Source: Acrasis kona (Eukaryota; Heterolobosea; Eutetramitea; Acrasida; Acrasidae). Taken from it: a DNA stretch of 64,000 nt. This document shows positions 18,154 to 30,479 of the stretch, in pieces. The notes beneath the pieces are model-generated. The model was not told where the DNA came from, made no database searches, and saw nothing but the letters and a program-made list of their open reading frames with translations. The first letter of the stretch is position 1; each line of letters starts with the position of its first letter. The stretch spans positions 1 to 64,000 of the forward strand of contig JAOPGA020000467.1 in assembly GCA_026419775.2 (NCBI GenBank). The letters run 5' to 3'. Both the position numbers and the translations under genes were made by a program.

Positions 18154-20435
18154 ATGAGTACTGTTTCAGAAGAACAAAATAAAAAGCAGAATGCCCCAGA
18201 AGTTGTTACTGAAGGTATGTGCACTTTTGATGTGATCGCTACTTTTAAAATTGGCGACGCATCATTTTGTTGAACGATACTAATGCAATTCCTATTAGCT
18301 TCACCAGCACAAAAGAAACTTGGTACGTTGTTTTCGTTGTCGACGAGACTAATTTTTTAATCAAGAAGGCGAAGAGTTACTAGATGCTATCCGCAAACAA
18401 GTAGAATATTATTTTTCAAGGCAAAATTTGGCCAACGATCCCTTCCTCGTCCAACACATGAACAACCAACTATATGTTCCAATAGATTTTATTGCTAACT
18501 TCAAACTTGTTAAAAACTTAACCGAAGATGTCTCTCTAATTCGTGAGGCCATTAGAAAAAGCACCACTGTAGTGCTTGACGAAACAGAAGCACGCATCAA
18601 ACCAAACTTTAACTTACCAAGAAACACTGTGATATTGCGTGACATTCCATCCAACACTAACATTGAGGTATGTGAAATCTTTAAGCTCTGCTACAATTCA
18701 TGTTTAGGATGTCAGGAAGATATTTTCAACAGACAACATGCCCACGCGGATTCAATCTCAAATAGGTGACAACTGGTTCGTAGTCTTTGAAACGGACGAT
18801 CAAGCCTTGTTGGCTTTAGATCAGATCAGAGGTAAAATGGTTGGTGAATATGCCGTACAGGCTCGCATCAAAACCGAAAACATTTTGAAGGCCTTTACAC
18901 ATGGTCAACCATCCCAATCATCCACTTATCAACCCAATCCTTATGCACAACCACACCAGCCACAGGGAAGGTACCAAGGAAGGAACTACGATCCATCCCA
19001 ACAGCCAGCTCACGATCAAAGCGGGAGAGGAGCACACTCTCACCGCGGGTCAAGAGGAGGTCAAAGGAACAATGCGCCCCACGGCACCAGACCACAAGGC
19101 AACAGACAACCAAGAAACGCTGAAGGCGCACAGCAGCCAGCAACCAACACATCCACACATCCATCAAACACCACATCATCTCCACAACAAAGCAAGAAGA
19201 ATCAATCCTCTTCCAGACCCAACTCTTCCACACAAGCAGCACCAGCCTCTTCCGAATCAACAAATCAACAAGACAACACCAACGCAAGACGGTCAGGAGC
19301 TCAATCAAGATCCAAACGCACATCCAACGCACAAGACACCAGACCACCAACACAGGACGAACACACACCACAACAACAACAACATCATTCGAAGAGACGG
19401 TCGAGTTTTAACAGAGCTCATCCTGCACCCTCACTGGGTGTCAAGAACTTCCCGCCACTTCCAACAATCTCCAAAGCTGATCTCATGAAGAGCGGATACG
19501 AGAACGACAAGTACATTTCATATCCAAAGGGCGCCATCATTAGCGTGTACAACACTAATTTGAAGAGCGACCAATTGACCAGACCAGAGGACTTGCCCGA
19601 ATGTGCAGCAGTGTTGAAGGAACCCAAACAACAGTTGGAGCTTACCAAACCACCGTTGCCTCACCACGAGGTCCAACAACATCCAGAACATGTGCAAGAA
19701 GTAGATCAACAATTAGATCAGGAACAATCTGCACAACAAGAACAAGAACAACAACAACCTTCATCAGATTCATCCGAGACGAACCAACAACAACAGCCAT
19801 CTGATGATTCCAATCAACAACAACATTCACATGACATTGATCAACAACCAGTGGTGAAGAGCTTTGCTGAAGCTGCCATCAATGCGAAGGACATTAGAAT
19901 AACGAAAGAACCAAGAGTGGTCTCTGCAGGAGGTAATGCATCAGCATCCGCCGATCACCCGGAACCTCATCATCCCAAAAAGAGAAGAAATAGCATCAAC
20001 AAGAAGAGTCAAGAAAAGTCATCAGAGAAGAGCGAAAAACCAAAAAAGAAGGCAAATAAGGACAACAAGGATAACAGCGGCGGTGCATCAGCAGCAGCAG
20101 CATCGACCGGAGAAAAGAAGGAAGGAGAATCTGCAGATCATCCACCACGCAGTAACAGGAGTCGCCGTGGAAAGAAGAGCGGAGATAAACAAGGAGAAAA
20201 GAAGGAAAAGACCGAAGGTGCAAAGAAGAATAATGAAAAGGAGCAAAAGGAGAAGGCACCCGCTCCAATCGCACCAGTCGATCCTAAATCTTATGCAGCC
20301 ATTGTGAACAGGAATAAGGAGACTTTGTCACCGAAGCCAGCATCCCCTCAAGAATCACCAAGAAATAATGCCGTTCCTGCTGCCACCTCCCCCGTCACTG
20401 CAGAATCACCCACTGGAAGCAACAAGAAGAAATAA
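18154..20435 (+). CDS. La-related RNA-binding protein
   Basis: Exons 18154..18214, 18299..18322, 18366..18667 and 18708..20435, introns 84, 43 and 40 nt, in phase, 704 aa. The La motif lies at about 30-115 (QVEYYFSRQNLANDPFLVQH, then YVPIDFIANFKLVKNL). An RRM-like domain follows (NTVILRDIPSNTNIEDVRKI; DNWFVVFETDDQALLALD). The remaining 480 residues are Gln/Asn/Ser-rich with RG patches and Lys-rich tracts, ending near a GSNKKK tail. The La motif plus RRM and disordered tail fit LARP4/LARP6-type proteins that bind mRNA poly(A) or stem-loops. The third intron end has tandem AAGAAG acceptors, so one Glu-side residue may vary. Starts at the first ATG in frame. Confidence 0.85.
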
Positions 20436-20488
20436 AATATATTTCTTGTGAATTTTTGTTTTTTTTGTAACCATCGGTAAACCGAGAT

Positions 20489-22111
20489 ATGAAATGGAGT
20501 AGTGATGAGGTTATGCTGATCGCATTGTTTGCTCATGACATAGGAGTTGTTTTGTGTCTGGCAAGAACATGCAAAGATTATTATGATGCAATCCATCATT
20601 GTAGCTTTGACGTGTTGTGGAAAACACTTTTTCAAATACATGATTATAAAATCACAAACCCAAATCAGATTAAGGACACAGAGTGGAGATTGGAAACAAT
20701 TTTCAAATACAACAAGCAGCAGTCGACTGCAAGATGGAGAAGTGGTATACATAAAACAACCACATTCACAGGAAAGATATTGAGCGTGGATAATGAATTT
20801 ATGACCAATAATATTAAATCTAAAAGTGTTTTTAGCGTAAGGGCAAATGCTGTGTTCTTGGCCACATGCATTGATATTTGTCATAGCTCTACAGGGAGCT
20901 CTGGCAGCGAAATTACTTTGTATAGTACAACAAAAGAATGCAAAATAGCGGATATGAAAACTTTTTCTCTAACACCAAAGTTTAAAGTTACTTATTTTCA
21001 TTTGCTAGCTCGTCATAATAATTGTAGAAGTGTTATTTTGGGCCATTCATTCTCAAAGAGTCGTACAGAAAGACTAGATAGCGAAAAATGTTTGTTTGGT
21101 ATGCATAGCCTCATGTCAATAGATCATATGATGAAAAGTAAAGCTAACAATAATTTGTTAAAGTTTGTTTGCGTTTCAATGTTTTACCCGGAGGAGGGTG
21201 TTGATGCTGCAGCAATTCAATGTGCAGCTGTATCCGATTGTGAAAAGTACCTTTTAGCGTGTTGTGATGATGGTCGAATTAGGGTGTGGCTAGTACCACA
21301 GCAAGGAGAAAACTTGAACGTGCCACAAGCCCTTCAAGCTAAGCAAAAATATTCTAACGCCACATCTCAAGCACTTCGTTCAGCCAATCATGGGTTTAAA
21401 GCTCAAAAAGTCTCGCCTGCTGTTGTATATGATCTTAAAGTAAAATCGAGGGTCACACAAATTATTTGGAAGCAGGACTATCTGTTGCTTGTGTTCGAGT
21501 TGTTTTTGATTGTTGTAAAGCTATCACACCAGCCAGGTGGGTTAGAAATAACTCAATTATGTAAATATACTATACAAACCACTTGTAATTCTATTTCAAT
21601 CAAAGATGATGCGTCTTATATGATTACTAGCCTAAGTAACGTTGGCGTGATATTTTTGAATGGAGAGCGCACTGTTTCTACACCTTATAAGACGACCACA
21701 ATGTTTCATGACGCTCATCTAGGGCATAACTGGTTTTTTAGTCCTCATAAATTTTATGTTGTTAGCGATAATGGTGTCGCAATATCTTCTCATTCTATAA
21801 CTGAATACATGTTTAAACAGACACCTTTGTATCACGCAAGAGTTGTTGTTGCGTCATGTTATGATCAGAATCATAAACTTGTTTATAAAGTTTTGGATAT
21901 GAACGATGGAGGAAGGTGTACTTATGTAAGAAAGGACTCTGATGTACTCTATGGCGACGCTGACCCATTTCCAAATAAAGCTGACAAAATAAAAGATGTA
22001 CAAAAGCACTTGATAATAGTCAATAATACCATTGTATATACAGTGTACATTAGAAACAATGGAGAGCTGGTTTCAATAGTGAAGAGGGACTATAGGACAA
22101 TGTATTGGTAA
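20489..22111 (+). CDS. F-box/WD-repeat-like protein
   Basis: Single exon of 540 aa. The first 60 residues fit a divergent F-box (VLCLARTCKDYYDAIHHCSF, then VLWKTLFQIHDY). At about 245 there is one clear WD-like strand set (SDCEKYLLACCDDGRIRVWL), followed by beta-rich sequence consistent with a propeller (ITSLSNVGVIFLNGE). F-box proteins bring substrates to SCF ubiquitin ligases. Only one repeat is near consensus, so the propeller is inferred. The gene converges on the RCC1 gene with 24 bp between stop codons. Confidence 0.6.
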   Translation: MKWSSDEVMLIALFAHDIGVVLCLARTCKDYYDAIHHCSFDVLWKTLFQIHDYKITNPNQIKDTEWRLETIFKYNKQQSTARWRSGIHKTTTFTGKILSVDNEFMTNNIKSKSVFSVRANAVFLATCIDICHSSTGSSGSEITLYSTTKECKIADMKTFSLTPKFKVTYFHLLARHNNCRSVILGHSFSKSRTERLDSEKCLFGMHSLMSIDHMMKSKANNNLLKFVCVSMFYPEEGVDAAAIQCAAVSDCEKYLLACCDDGRIRVWLVPQQGENLNVPQALQAKQKYSNATSQALRSANHGFKAQKVSPAVVYDLKVKSRVTQIIWKQDYLLLVFELFLIVVKLSHQPGGLEITQLCKYTIQTTCNSISIKDDASYMITSLSNVGVIFLNGERTVSTPYKTTTMFHDAHLGHNWFFSPHKFYVVSDNGVAISSHSITEYMFKQTPLYHARVVVASCYDQNHKLVYKVLDMNDGGRCTYVRKDSDVLYGDADPFPNKADKIKDVQKHLIIVNNTIVYTVYIRNNGELVSIVKRDYRTMYW

Positions 22112-22135
22112 ACATGTACTTCCTTTCATATTTTG

Positions 22136-23447
22136 TTATTTTAAACATTTTATTGTCAAGTCACAGAAACAAGAAATGTGTAACAACAATTGTGTTTTTA
22201 TACGAGCAACTTCGCTTACTAGAGCAATGGTAGAAAAAGCACTCACACCTATTTTATGCACCTCCTTCTTTTTCCAAAAATCCTCTTCAGTCAACTCGAT
22301 AGACTCCAAACTCTGAGAGGTTTTTTCAAAATCACTTGCAGAGTCATTCGTAATTTGGTGACTACTATTAGATCCCATACCAAACAATTTGTGCTCCGTT
22401 GTCGTTATGAAACTATGATAAGCGCAACAATTTGTATATACATTAAGAACATTTCCATCAAAGAGTGGATGTTGGAAGGGTGGAGAGATGTGAGTTAATG
22501 TTTTAAGACCAAGTTGGAGTGCAATATTATTTCCCCAACAATACAAACTATTATCAAAACTTACAGCCAAGCAGTGGCAGTAACCAGCATGAATGGATTT
22601 AATCTTTATTGATTTTAACTTGTCAACCACTCTACACGTGTTGCGGTTTGTATCCCTCTTTCCAAGTTGACCTCCGTAACCTTGCCCCTAATTAAATTAA
22701 AATGATTTGAATTATTTTTGACTAACCCATGCCAGCACTTTGTGGGATTTGGTCAATCCAAGGCCGTAATGTGATCCTAAAGATACATTAGAAAGTTTGT
22801 TGCTGCTTAGAGAAAAAGAAAAATGCGGCTCTTCATATGAATTATTAAAGTGCCCTAAGCAACATTGTCCGTAACGATTCTCTCCAAATGTATAATAATC
22901 ACCAAGGGAAGTGAGCGCTATAGAAAATGTATATCCAGCATCAATGTCTGTTATGAACCTCCCCTCTAGCGACGTTACTTGTTCAAATTGATACTTGTTG
23001 ATATAATCACCAAGTCCAAGAGCTCCCATCTCATTGCCGCCAAACGAATATAACAACCCCTCGTCTAATTGTGATCATTTGTTAATGTTAAATTTACCTG
23101 TGATTGCAAGGCAGTGGGATGATCCAATGCAAATTTTGACAACTCTTCCAGGAATGTCCATTTTTGTTGGTGTTTGGGGTATACTCTCTTTGCAAGAAAC
23201 GGAGCCCCAGGCGACAGATCCCCAAACATATACTTCTCCTTGATCTGTGCGACAATATTAGGTTTACGCATCAACATCACATACCTGTGAGGAGGGAAAA
23301 CAAAGTAGAACCACAACATATCATTTTCACAGGCGATTTCTGTTCAAAAGAAACTAAACGCGGTGTTGAAATGGTTTCTTCGTTGCTTCCAGTACCAAGG
23401 GAAGAGTCTGAATTAGATCCAAAGGCATAGAGTTTTGCAGAGTTCAT
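22136..23447 (-). CDS. RCC1-repeat protein
   Basis: Exons complement(22136..22687, 22727..23064, 23098..23244, 23285..23447), introns 39, 33 and 40 nt, all in phase, 399 aa. The start ATG 23447 (MNSAKLYAFGSNSDSSLGTG) is the typical beginning of the first blade. Further blades are QGEVYVWGSV, EGLLYSFGGNEMGALGLGD, LGDYYTFGENRYGQCCLG, NSLYCWGNNIALQLGL and HKLFGMGSNSSHQI, giving a seven-bladed propeller. Members act as Ran or Arf exchange factors or as protein scaffolds; no Ran-GEF-specific beta-wedge is obvious. Upstream (23448-23700) the minus strand holds another open stretch (PGCVPKKLLTKMLPRVC) that I could not join. Confidence 0.88.
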
Positions 23448-23831
23448 TACAAATAGTTTATTAAAAGCATTGATTACAATCCGCTTAGTCTTTGCCACGT
23501 TGTCACTAAAGGCTCAGATACGCAAAACTTTGCACATACTCTTGGTAGCATTTTGGTCAGTAATTTCTTAGGCACACACCCTGGAATATATGATTGAAAT
23601 TCACAATGTTCGAATAGGTGGCAGCACACAGTTGGCCTCTGTTTCTTTGGACGATTTGTTAGATTCTTTTCTTCAAGTCTAACCAACAAGAGGCTTTACT
23701 TTTAGTAACAGTCTAAATGACACGTGCTCTCCTTATTGTGCGTGTTTGCTCTCGTTGATTTGTTTTCTATACTTTGTGAACAAAATGTTCCGAACGATTA
23801 CAAACAACCATGATCGGAATTGACAAACAAA

Positions 23832-24727
23832 ATGGATATCAGACTACACCCATTAGAACCATCAGATTGGAATAGAGCAGAAGGTATCGAGCTTGAAGCT
23901 GAGGAAGAGATAAATAGAATAAATGAATGCAAACCACCATCCTTTGTTGTAAGGCATACATGACGCACTATATGAAGGCTAATGCTTAGTTTGAAGAGGG
24001 TGTATCAAAAGAAGGGAAATATGAGTGTGATTTACTTTGCATTGGATTATGTGGTGCTGGTGCCTCCTTTGTCAGATCTGCAGTAATCAACTCCGTTCAA
24101 GTAAAGAAGATCGCAGTCATGCATCAAGAATTTGTATGTAAAAATCATCTTTTAAATGATGTAACTTAATCATAGTCATCAAACCGACTAGATGAAGAGG
24201 AGATCCACAACAGAGTCAGCAACAAAACATCAACCGACAAGGGCGACTGCACAATCTATGCTCTGGAAGATCCAACAATACTTGTCGCTGAGGCTTCCCA
24301 AAAGATTACATCCCTTCAAACGTTTAATTGGACACAAACACTAATCAAAAACATTTCATTCAAAAGATTAATCATACTTGACAGCATACTTCAATCTCAG
24401 TATCAAGTAGATTTCGAAGCCTATCCACCCCTCCTTCGTTCCATTACAACATCAAAACAACAATTAACAAAATCTCTCATACCTCTAGAGGCACCCAACG
24501 TCGTTGAGGGTTTGGCAGCATCATTACTTTCAAAATGCGAAGTACTATCGATACCAGCTACACTTTTATTGAGTTTGGAGGAGAATCACATTTTGGAAGG
24601 AGACACGTTGAGAGCATTTGAGAGTGTCGTGCTCCCATCTCTGAAAATACGTAACAAGGGTCCTATTGACTACAAAACGGTATTGGCTGCATTGAAGGGA
24701 AGAAGAGTGAATTCTTTGTTTTTATAA
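23832..24727 (+). CDS. PSMG1: proteasome assembly chaperone 1
   Basis: Exons 23832..23948, 23990..24133 and 24176..24727, introns 41 and 42 nt, in phase, 270 aa. Family landmarks are in order: LLCIGLCGAGASFVRS, then CTIYALEDPTILVAEASQKI, FKRLIILDSI, then PPLLRSITTSKQQ, EAPNVVEGLAASLLSKCEV and IPATLLLSLEENHILEGD. PSMG1 (PAC1) pairs with PSMG2 to build the 20S alpha ring. The acidic N-terminus (LEAEEEINRINE) is usual. Its stop lies 10 bp from the stop of the convergent Sec20 gene, in an AT-rich block that must serve both 3' ends. Confidence 0.85.
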
Positions 24728-24737
24728 AATTTAATTT

Positions 24738-25660
24738 TTATAATTCATCCTTGTTGTTGTTCTTGTCATTGTCTATGGGAGGTGCTATATAGTCCTTAAA
24801 ATGTTCGGAGTCTTTTGCTTTTAACGTGAGTTCGTCTATGGTGGTTTGTGGTTGACCTTGTGGTATTTGGGTGGTGGGCTGTGTGGAAGGTAGCTCCTTC
24901 GTGACATTCGTGTGTGGTGCTAATGTGTTGTAAATGAACCTTGTACTTTTATAGGTATACGTAACTATGGGTATGCGTTTGTTGAATATCCAAATACATA
25001 ACAAGATGAATAAAAGTGCAGCAGCCCTTGTCATGAAGCGATCTTTCTTTTCTTGCCAATCCAATCTTTTGATTTCGTCGGTTGCTTTTTGAATGTCGAC
25101 TGATGTTTGCGACTGTTTGGCTATGGATGCACGTAGAACTTGACTGGAATTACCCAAAACCGACATTGCATTTGTTGTGCGGCTTAAATTCTCCTCAAGA
25201 TTATTTCGAGTGTCCTCCAAAAGACTCGTCACCTTGGTCGCTTTTTTAAATGTTGATGTTTTTTGGTTGAAAATGTCTGTTCCCATCAATGATTTTCTTG
25301 ATTCTAGAATCAAGTTTTTCGATTCCAACTGATACTTTTCATTTGCACTTCTCAAGTTCGCATTTAATCTTGTAGGTTAGTTTTGTTTGAAATAATGTAA
25401 TAAATTTACTGTTTGACAACTTGCCTCTGATGTGAAACCCAATCTAGCAAACTCTTCTTTTGTGCATCATCCTCGCACTCCTCGCCATGAATTTCAATAT
25501 TTTGTAGTTTGGTCTCAACCTCACGCAGAGCAGACCGAACATTTGAATTAATAGCAGCAAGATCAGGTATCAACTGTTGACTGTCATAAATATTTTGAAT
25601 GGCCTGCTTGACAGTTGTTATGAGCTCTGCAATTGCAACTTCTGCTGGTTGACTAACCAT
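24738..25660 (-). CDS. SEC20: Sec20/BNIP1 SNARE with KDEL end
   Basis: Exons complement(24738..25368, 25410..25660), 41-nt intron, 293 aa. The N-terminal helical region is followed by the Sec20 SNARE segment (LLEDTRNNLEENLSRTTNAM; VLGNSSQVLRAS) and a transmembrane helix (AAALLFILLCIWIF). Beyond it is a luminal tail of about 80 residues rich in Thr/Pro/Gln/Asn that ends in KNNNKDEL. A C-terminal K/HDEL is the ER-retrieval signal and is known for yeast Sec20 (HDEL). Sec20 is a Q-SNARE of the Dsl1-linked ER complex for Golgi-to-ER traffic. The central layer residue is not certain from sequence alone. Confidence 0.85.
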
Positions 25661-25707
25661 GTTTCGCCAAGTTCAGAAATACGTATTTAATCAAATAATA
25701 TTTATTA

Positions 25708-28700
25708 TTATACATGTTCAGGCGTAGTACTATTGGATGGCTTCAAACGCGCTTTGCTCCTGCTCAAATAATCCTTTATCGAATGCAATTCGTTTTCAAT
25801 CTTATCCGTACTCTTTGTGCTCTGATCTCCACTGGTATCCAGTTGACTACATAGTTTTGAAATGGCCTGATCCTTTTGTGATATCCTCTGTCGAAGCAAA
25901 TCACATTCCTTATCCCTAGTGTCGTATAAATTAGCAAAGTGATCCCTCTCTCTTCTCGTCTTCTCGACGGCCTCCAACAATGCTTGAATATGAAGCAACA
26001 TTTTATCGACGCTTTGTTGTTCTCCATCATTACTGCTTCCATTCTCGCCCGCTACTTGTCTATGACCATGGTTATTCACAACAACTTGTTGTAATTCCTC
26101 ATCTTCTTCTTCTTCTTCATCCTCAACTTTTTCAACTATTACTTGTTCCTCTTGGTGGTGATGATGACTGTGAGAAGTGCTCAATGACTTGAGCTCCGTA
26201 ATCTTTGCTTCCTGTCTTTGAATCCTAAAGTTCAACAACTTGATTTGTTGTCTCTTGTCATCCATTTCCTTCTCCATGGAAGTATTTATTAATTTCCTTC
26301 TTCTTGCTTGTCTATTGGATTCCAACATTTGTTGATTCATCGACTCTAATTGATTCCTCAACGTTAATATTTCCTTTTGATTGGTTTGAACGACTAATTC
26401 CATACTAGTGACCTGACTCTTTGCAGCGTTCATTTCGATCGAATGCGATTCTTCCAAATCTAAAATTCTCCTTTTTCTTGCCGCCGATTCCCTCTCCATC
26501 GCTCTCAATTGCTTCTCGCATTGTTGCAAATCAGTAATTGTCTTTTCTTGATTTGAAATTTTGGATGCGAGTTGATTCATTTTGATTTGATCATTTTCGA
26601 ACAGTATCGTCTGTGATTCGTGATCAGAACGCAATTGATCCAATTGTTTGTTGAGCGAAGTGATTTGCGATGAATGTTGGTCCTTGATGAGATTGATTTG
26701 CATTTCGTGATTGTGCATGCGATTGGTGAGCATGGCATTAGCTTGTTCCAAATTACTCTCGAGATTGTTGTTGATGGTTTCTAACGACTCTAGTTCTCGT
26801 TCTAGTATTTGTATGTCGCTCGATTGTTGTTCTTGTTTGGAATTGTTGATTTGTAATTGAGATTTGTAATCATTTACTTGTTGATTGATGGATTGCAATT
26901 CGATTGTGAATTGGTTACATTTGGAATCGGACCGTTCCAATTCGGAACGTAACTGTTCACATTGTTGGGAGAGAAGTGCTTCTTTGGAGAGCGATGATTC
27001 CAATCGTTGATTTGCATCTTTTAATTGAATTTGATGATTGGAATCTAATTCTTGTAATTGATTTTCGAGCGATTTATATTCTATTTGGAGTGATTCATGA
27101 TTGGTTGTTGATTCTTGTAATGTCCTCGTTGTGTTTTGTAATTCATTTTGTAATGTACGATTGGAATCATTCGCTCGATCGTAATTATTTTGTAAAGACG
27201 ATAAATCATGTCGGAGCGATCTGTTGGATTCTTGTAATTCATGAATGGTTAATTCTTGATTCTTGATTGAATTGGAATGATGAATTGAATCTTGTTGTAA
27301 TTGTGAATTGTCGTGGTTGAGTGATTCAATTTGATTTTGTAAATCACGAATGGTGGATTCATGTAATGTGGTTAAATCGTGAATGTGTGATTTTTGTGAT
27401 TCTGATTGAGCGAGCGATTCTTGTAATTGAGTCTTGACTGATTCATAAATGTTGGTTGATTCTTGTAATTGAATCTTGACTGATTCATGATCTCGAATGG
27501 ATTGTTGTAATTGGTGATTATGTGATTCTAATTGTTGTAAGTTGTTTTTTAATTGATTTGATTCCGATTGATGATTTGTGACGGTATTATTTAATTCTTG
27601 TAATTGAATCTCAAATTGTTTGTTCTTGTTGATTGATTCTTGTAGTTCGACATTTACTGACTTGATCTGTGATTCATGATTTTGAATCAATTCTTGTAAT
27701 TCATTTTGTGATTGATCTTGTAATTGCTTCTTTTGTACATTATGATTTTGAATTAATTCTTGTAATTCATTTTGTGATTGATTTTGTAATTCTTGTAAAT
27801 TATTTCGTGATTGATTTTGTAACTGCTGTAATTCAATTTCATGATTCTTCTTTTCGACATGATGAATGTTGATTAATTCTTGCAGATCGAATTGTGATTG
27901 ATTCTTTAATTGTTGAATGTCATTTGATGATTGATTCTTCAATTGTTGAATTTCGAATGCATGATGCTTCTTTTCGGATTCCAAAGTGTCGATTAAATCT
28001 TGTAATTGAATTTCCAAATCATTTTTCAATAGCGTCAAATCGCTCAACTCTGTATTTTGTTTGGATTGGTTCAATTCTTGTTGTAATTCTTCGCATTGTA
28101 TGTTCTTTGATTGAATCTGATGGGTCAACTCATCAAGATTTGATTGAACAACATTAAATCGTTGTAATGTGATTTGATGTTGATTAGATTGGTTCAAGAT
28201 GGATTGATTCAAATTGTGGATTTCATTTTTTAATTCTTGATTCTTGCGAGTCAACTCTGAAATTTGTAACGAATGTTGAATTTTAAATTCTTGATTCGAA
28301 ATGTTGAATTGTTCGTTGGTGATCATTAACGTTTTGATTTGATCGTTTAATTTTGATTCTTCTTGATTTTGTAATTTAATCTTTTCTGCTAATTGTTTTG
28401 TTTCCAAAGACATGTTCTTGTTTTGAATGGAAAGTCGAGCAAATTCATTTTCGAAATGATCGTTATTGTAATCGCTTTCCGATCTATTTTTGTAAATGTT
28501 TAAAATTATGTTTTTAGTTTCCAATTCGAGTTGTAGTGCATTCTTGTCGATTGTAACGGGTACTATTCTCGATAGATTGGTTTCTTTGATTTTACATGTT
28601 TCCAAACTCTTTTTCATTTCGTTTAATTTTGATTCCAAATTTCTTCTCTCGCGTAAAAGTAGAGTACGTTCCTCTAGGTCCATTCCTGTCCTTTCTAGTT

Positions 28701-30178
28701 GTTTGACTTTGTCGGAATATTCTGCTTGTATGGGAGGTATTTGAGATTCTAATTGGAGAATTTCTTTCTTGTTTGCATTCACTTTGATGGTGTGATCCTC
28801 GGTATTATTTTCTAGTTTGTACATGATGCTTGCTATTTGGTCCTGTGTGTTTTTTATTTTATTTTCAATAACTGATGAATTTCTCGTGTTGAGTTGTTCG
28901 AGATGGGATATGCGTTGTAGTAGTTCGTTACGTTCGATTTCGAATGCTTCATTTGCAATTGGTTGTTTGTGGACCTCTGGTATTTTCGCAACTGATATGA
29001 TTGGTGATTGTGTTGAAGAAGGGGTGGGCTGTTGTGGACTAGAAACAATGGGACTTGAGTAGTTTAATTCTAAAATATTTTCCTTCTTTTGTGTGTCTGG
29101 GGCTTTTGTGGGGGTGCTTGTTTGACTTGTTGGAGTCTTTGGGTCAATTAGTTTGATAGGTCCATTGCGAGGTCTTGATATAGGTTTTACAGTTGTTGTC
29201 GTCATTTTATTTAGGATAGTTGATGTTTGCTCCGCATCTTCAACAGTAGGTGAACACTGAGTTAAAACAGACACTTTATAACTGTTCCTCCTATTACATT
29301 TTAAAATAACATCTGCCAACCCTCCATCTTGAAGATTTATAATGTTGTAAAGTTCTGCTTCATGTGCCTAAACAGTGTAAATTGTAAAAAGTTGATGTTG
29401 TAACGAACCTGATTCAAGTCAACGAAAGTCATGGATGTAGTTGTAGATTCCCCCTTAATATTATCCTTTTTAATTAGAGATAGAGTATAAATGATAGTTC
29501 CTTGTATGCTGTCGGAATGAATCATACGCATTTGTTTCCCTAATTCTGTGGCAGATTGAACTTGATAACCTTCTTGATCATCTATACTACGTAAATCAAA
29601 TTCGAATGATATCACATACTACTAATTAGAATGCTTTTAGCCAAGTTGTTTTCAAACTTGGAGACGGAAAATTTGATAGAGTGATCGAGGTTGCTACTCG
29701 CATTAAATGTATACTCAAATAGTGATCTATAAGCTCTCATTATTAAACCATTATTTGCCCTTTCCCCTTCACACTAAAACAATTAGGAATCAAAATCAGT
29801 TGCTCGTACATTGTTCCATTCACGATCTCCTAAAAGCGACCACGTTCTTCCGGTACCAGCATTGCCATTTACTATTAATACCATATTGTTATTGTGTAAT
29901 ACTTCTGAAACAATCTGATTGCCGACCACTTCAAATACAGATATCTGTGTTGAACTCATTGGAAATACTCTTTCAAATTCATATTTTGATGATTGCTCAA
30001 CACCGTTCTTGAGTAATACGCTTTTTCCTTTTTTATGAAATGCTGCACTGCAAACTTGTTTTGTCCCATCTTTGTTCATCTCATTTTTTAGAAATGGTCT
30101 AAATCTACAGTAAAAGGTCACATGATCACTGTTCCCGTTGAATAGGTTAGGATTAACATCCACATCCAAAGCACTCAT
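25708..30178 (-). CDS. kinesin-like protein with degenerate motor, long coiled coil
   Basis: Exons complement(25708..29367, 29409..29581, 29620..29773, 29810..30178), introns of 41, 38 and 36 nt, in phase, 1,451 aa. Residues 1-290 align by eye to a kinesin motor: VTFYCRFRPFL, a P-loop-like NGNAGTGRTWSLLGD, NGLIMRAYRSLFEY, and CSPTVEDAEQTSTILNKM at the end. Key parts are altered: the P-loop Lys is Arg111; switch I NxxSSRSH is replaced around HSDS (196-199); switch II DLAGSE reads DLNQAHE (229-235); only about 15 residues lie between switch II and the LQDGG strand, where relatives have about 60 for microtubule binding. Residues about 350-1430 are coiled coil with repeats such as QNELQELIQNH, plus a His/Glu patch. 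Probably no ATPase motility; a scaffold or tether is inferred. Confidence 0.8.
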
Positions 30179-30479
30179 CCGTTTAAAAGTTTGATGTCAA
30201 CCATATTACTGTACGCGCCAAATGTACCAGAACCGTTGAGTTTGGGTTGAGTCTTTGCTGCTGGGGGAATCTAAAAGACCAGGACGATTTAAAGTTGTTT
30301 TTAACAACACTGATACAGATAACGCTATGGGTCCTATAAATTGAAAAAGGTAAACGAAACACGATTGTAAAGATTAGGTTTAAAGCTCTTTAGAGGCTCA
30401 AATTTACTTTTTTTATTTTAATAGCCGATTGCCCTAATTTATACATAGTTCACTCCTTTAAACGCGTTGCAATTTTACG

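Noticed and set aside
19936-20307. Plus-strand Lys/Arg-rich ORF inside the La-related gene
   Set aside because: It is an off-frame shadow of the low-complexity region, with repeats that keep several frames open.
25708-29300. DNA tandem repeat/minisatellite through the coiled coil
   Set aside because: The repeats (TTCTTGTAATTGA-like) follow the heptad protein pattern and diverge at DNA level; no exact satellite unit.
30179-30479. Small gene from ATG 30446 (MYKLGQSAIKIKK) spliced toward the kinesin start
   Set aside because: The best intron leaves the second exon in a frame with a stop after two codons; other frames do not reach a start. Probably promoter/UTR of the kinesin-like and EF-hand genes.
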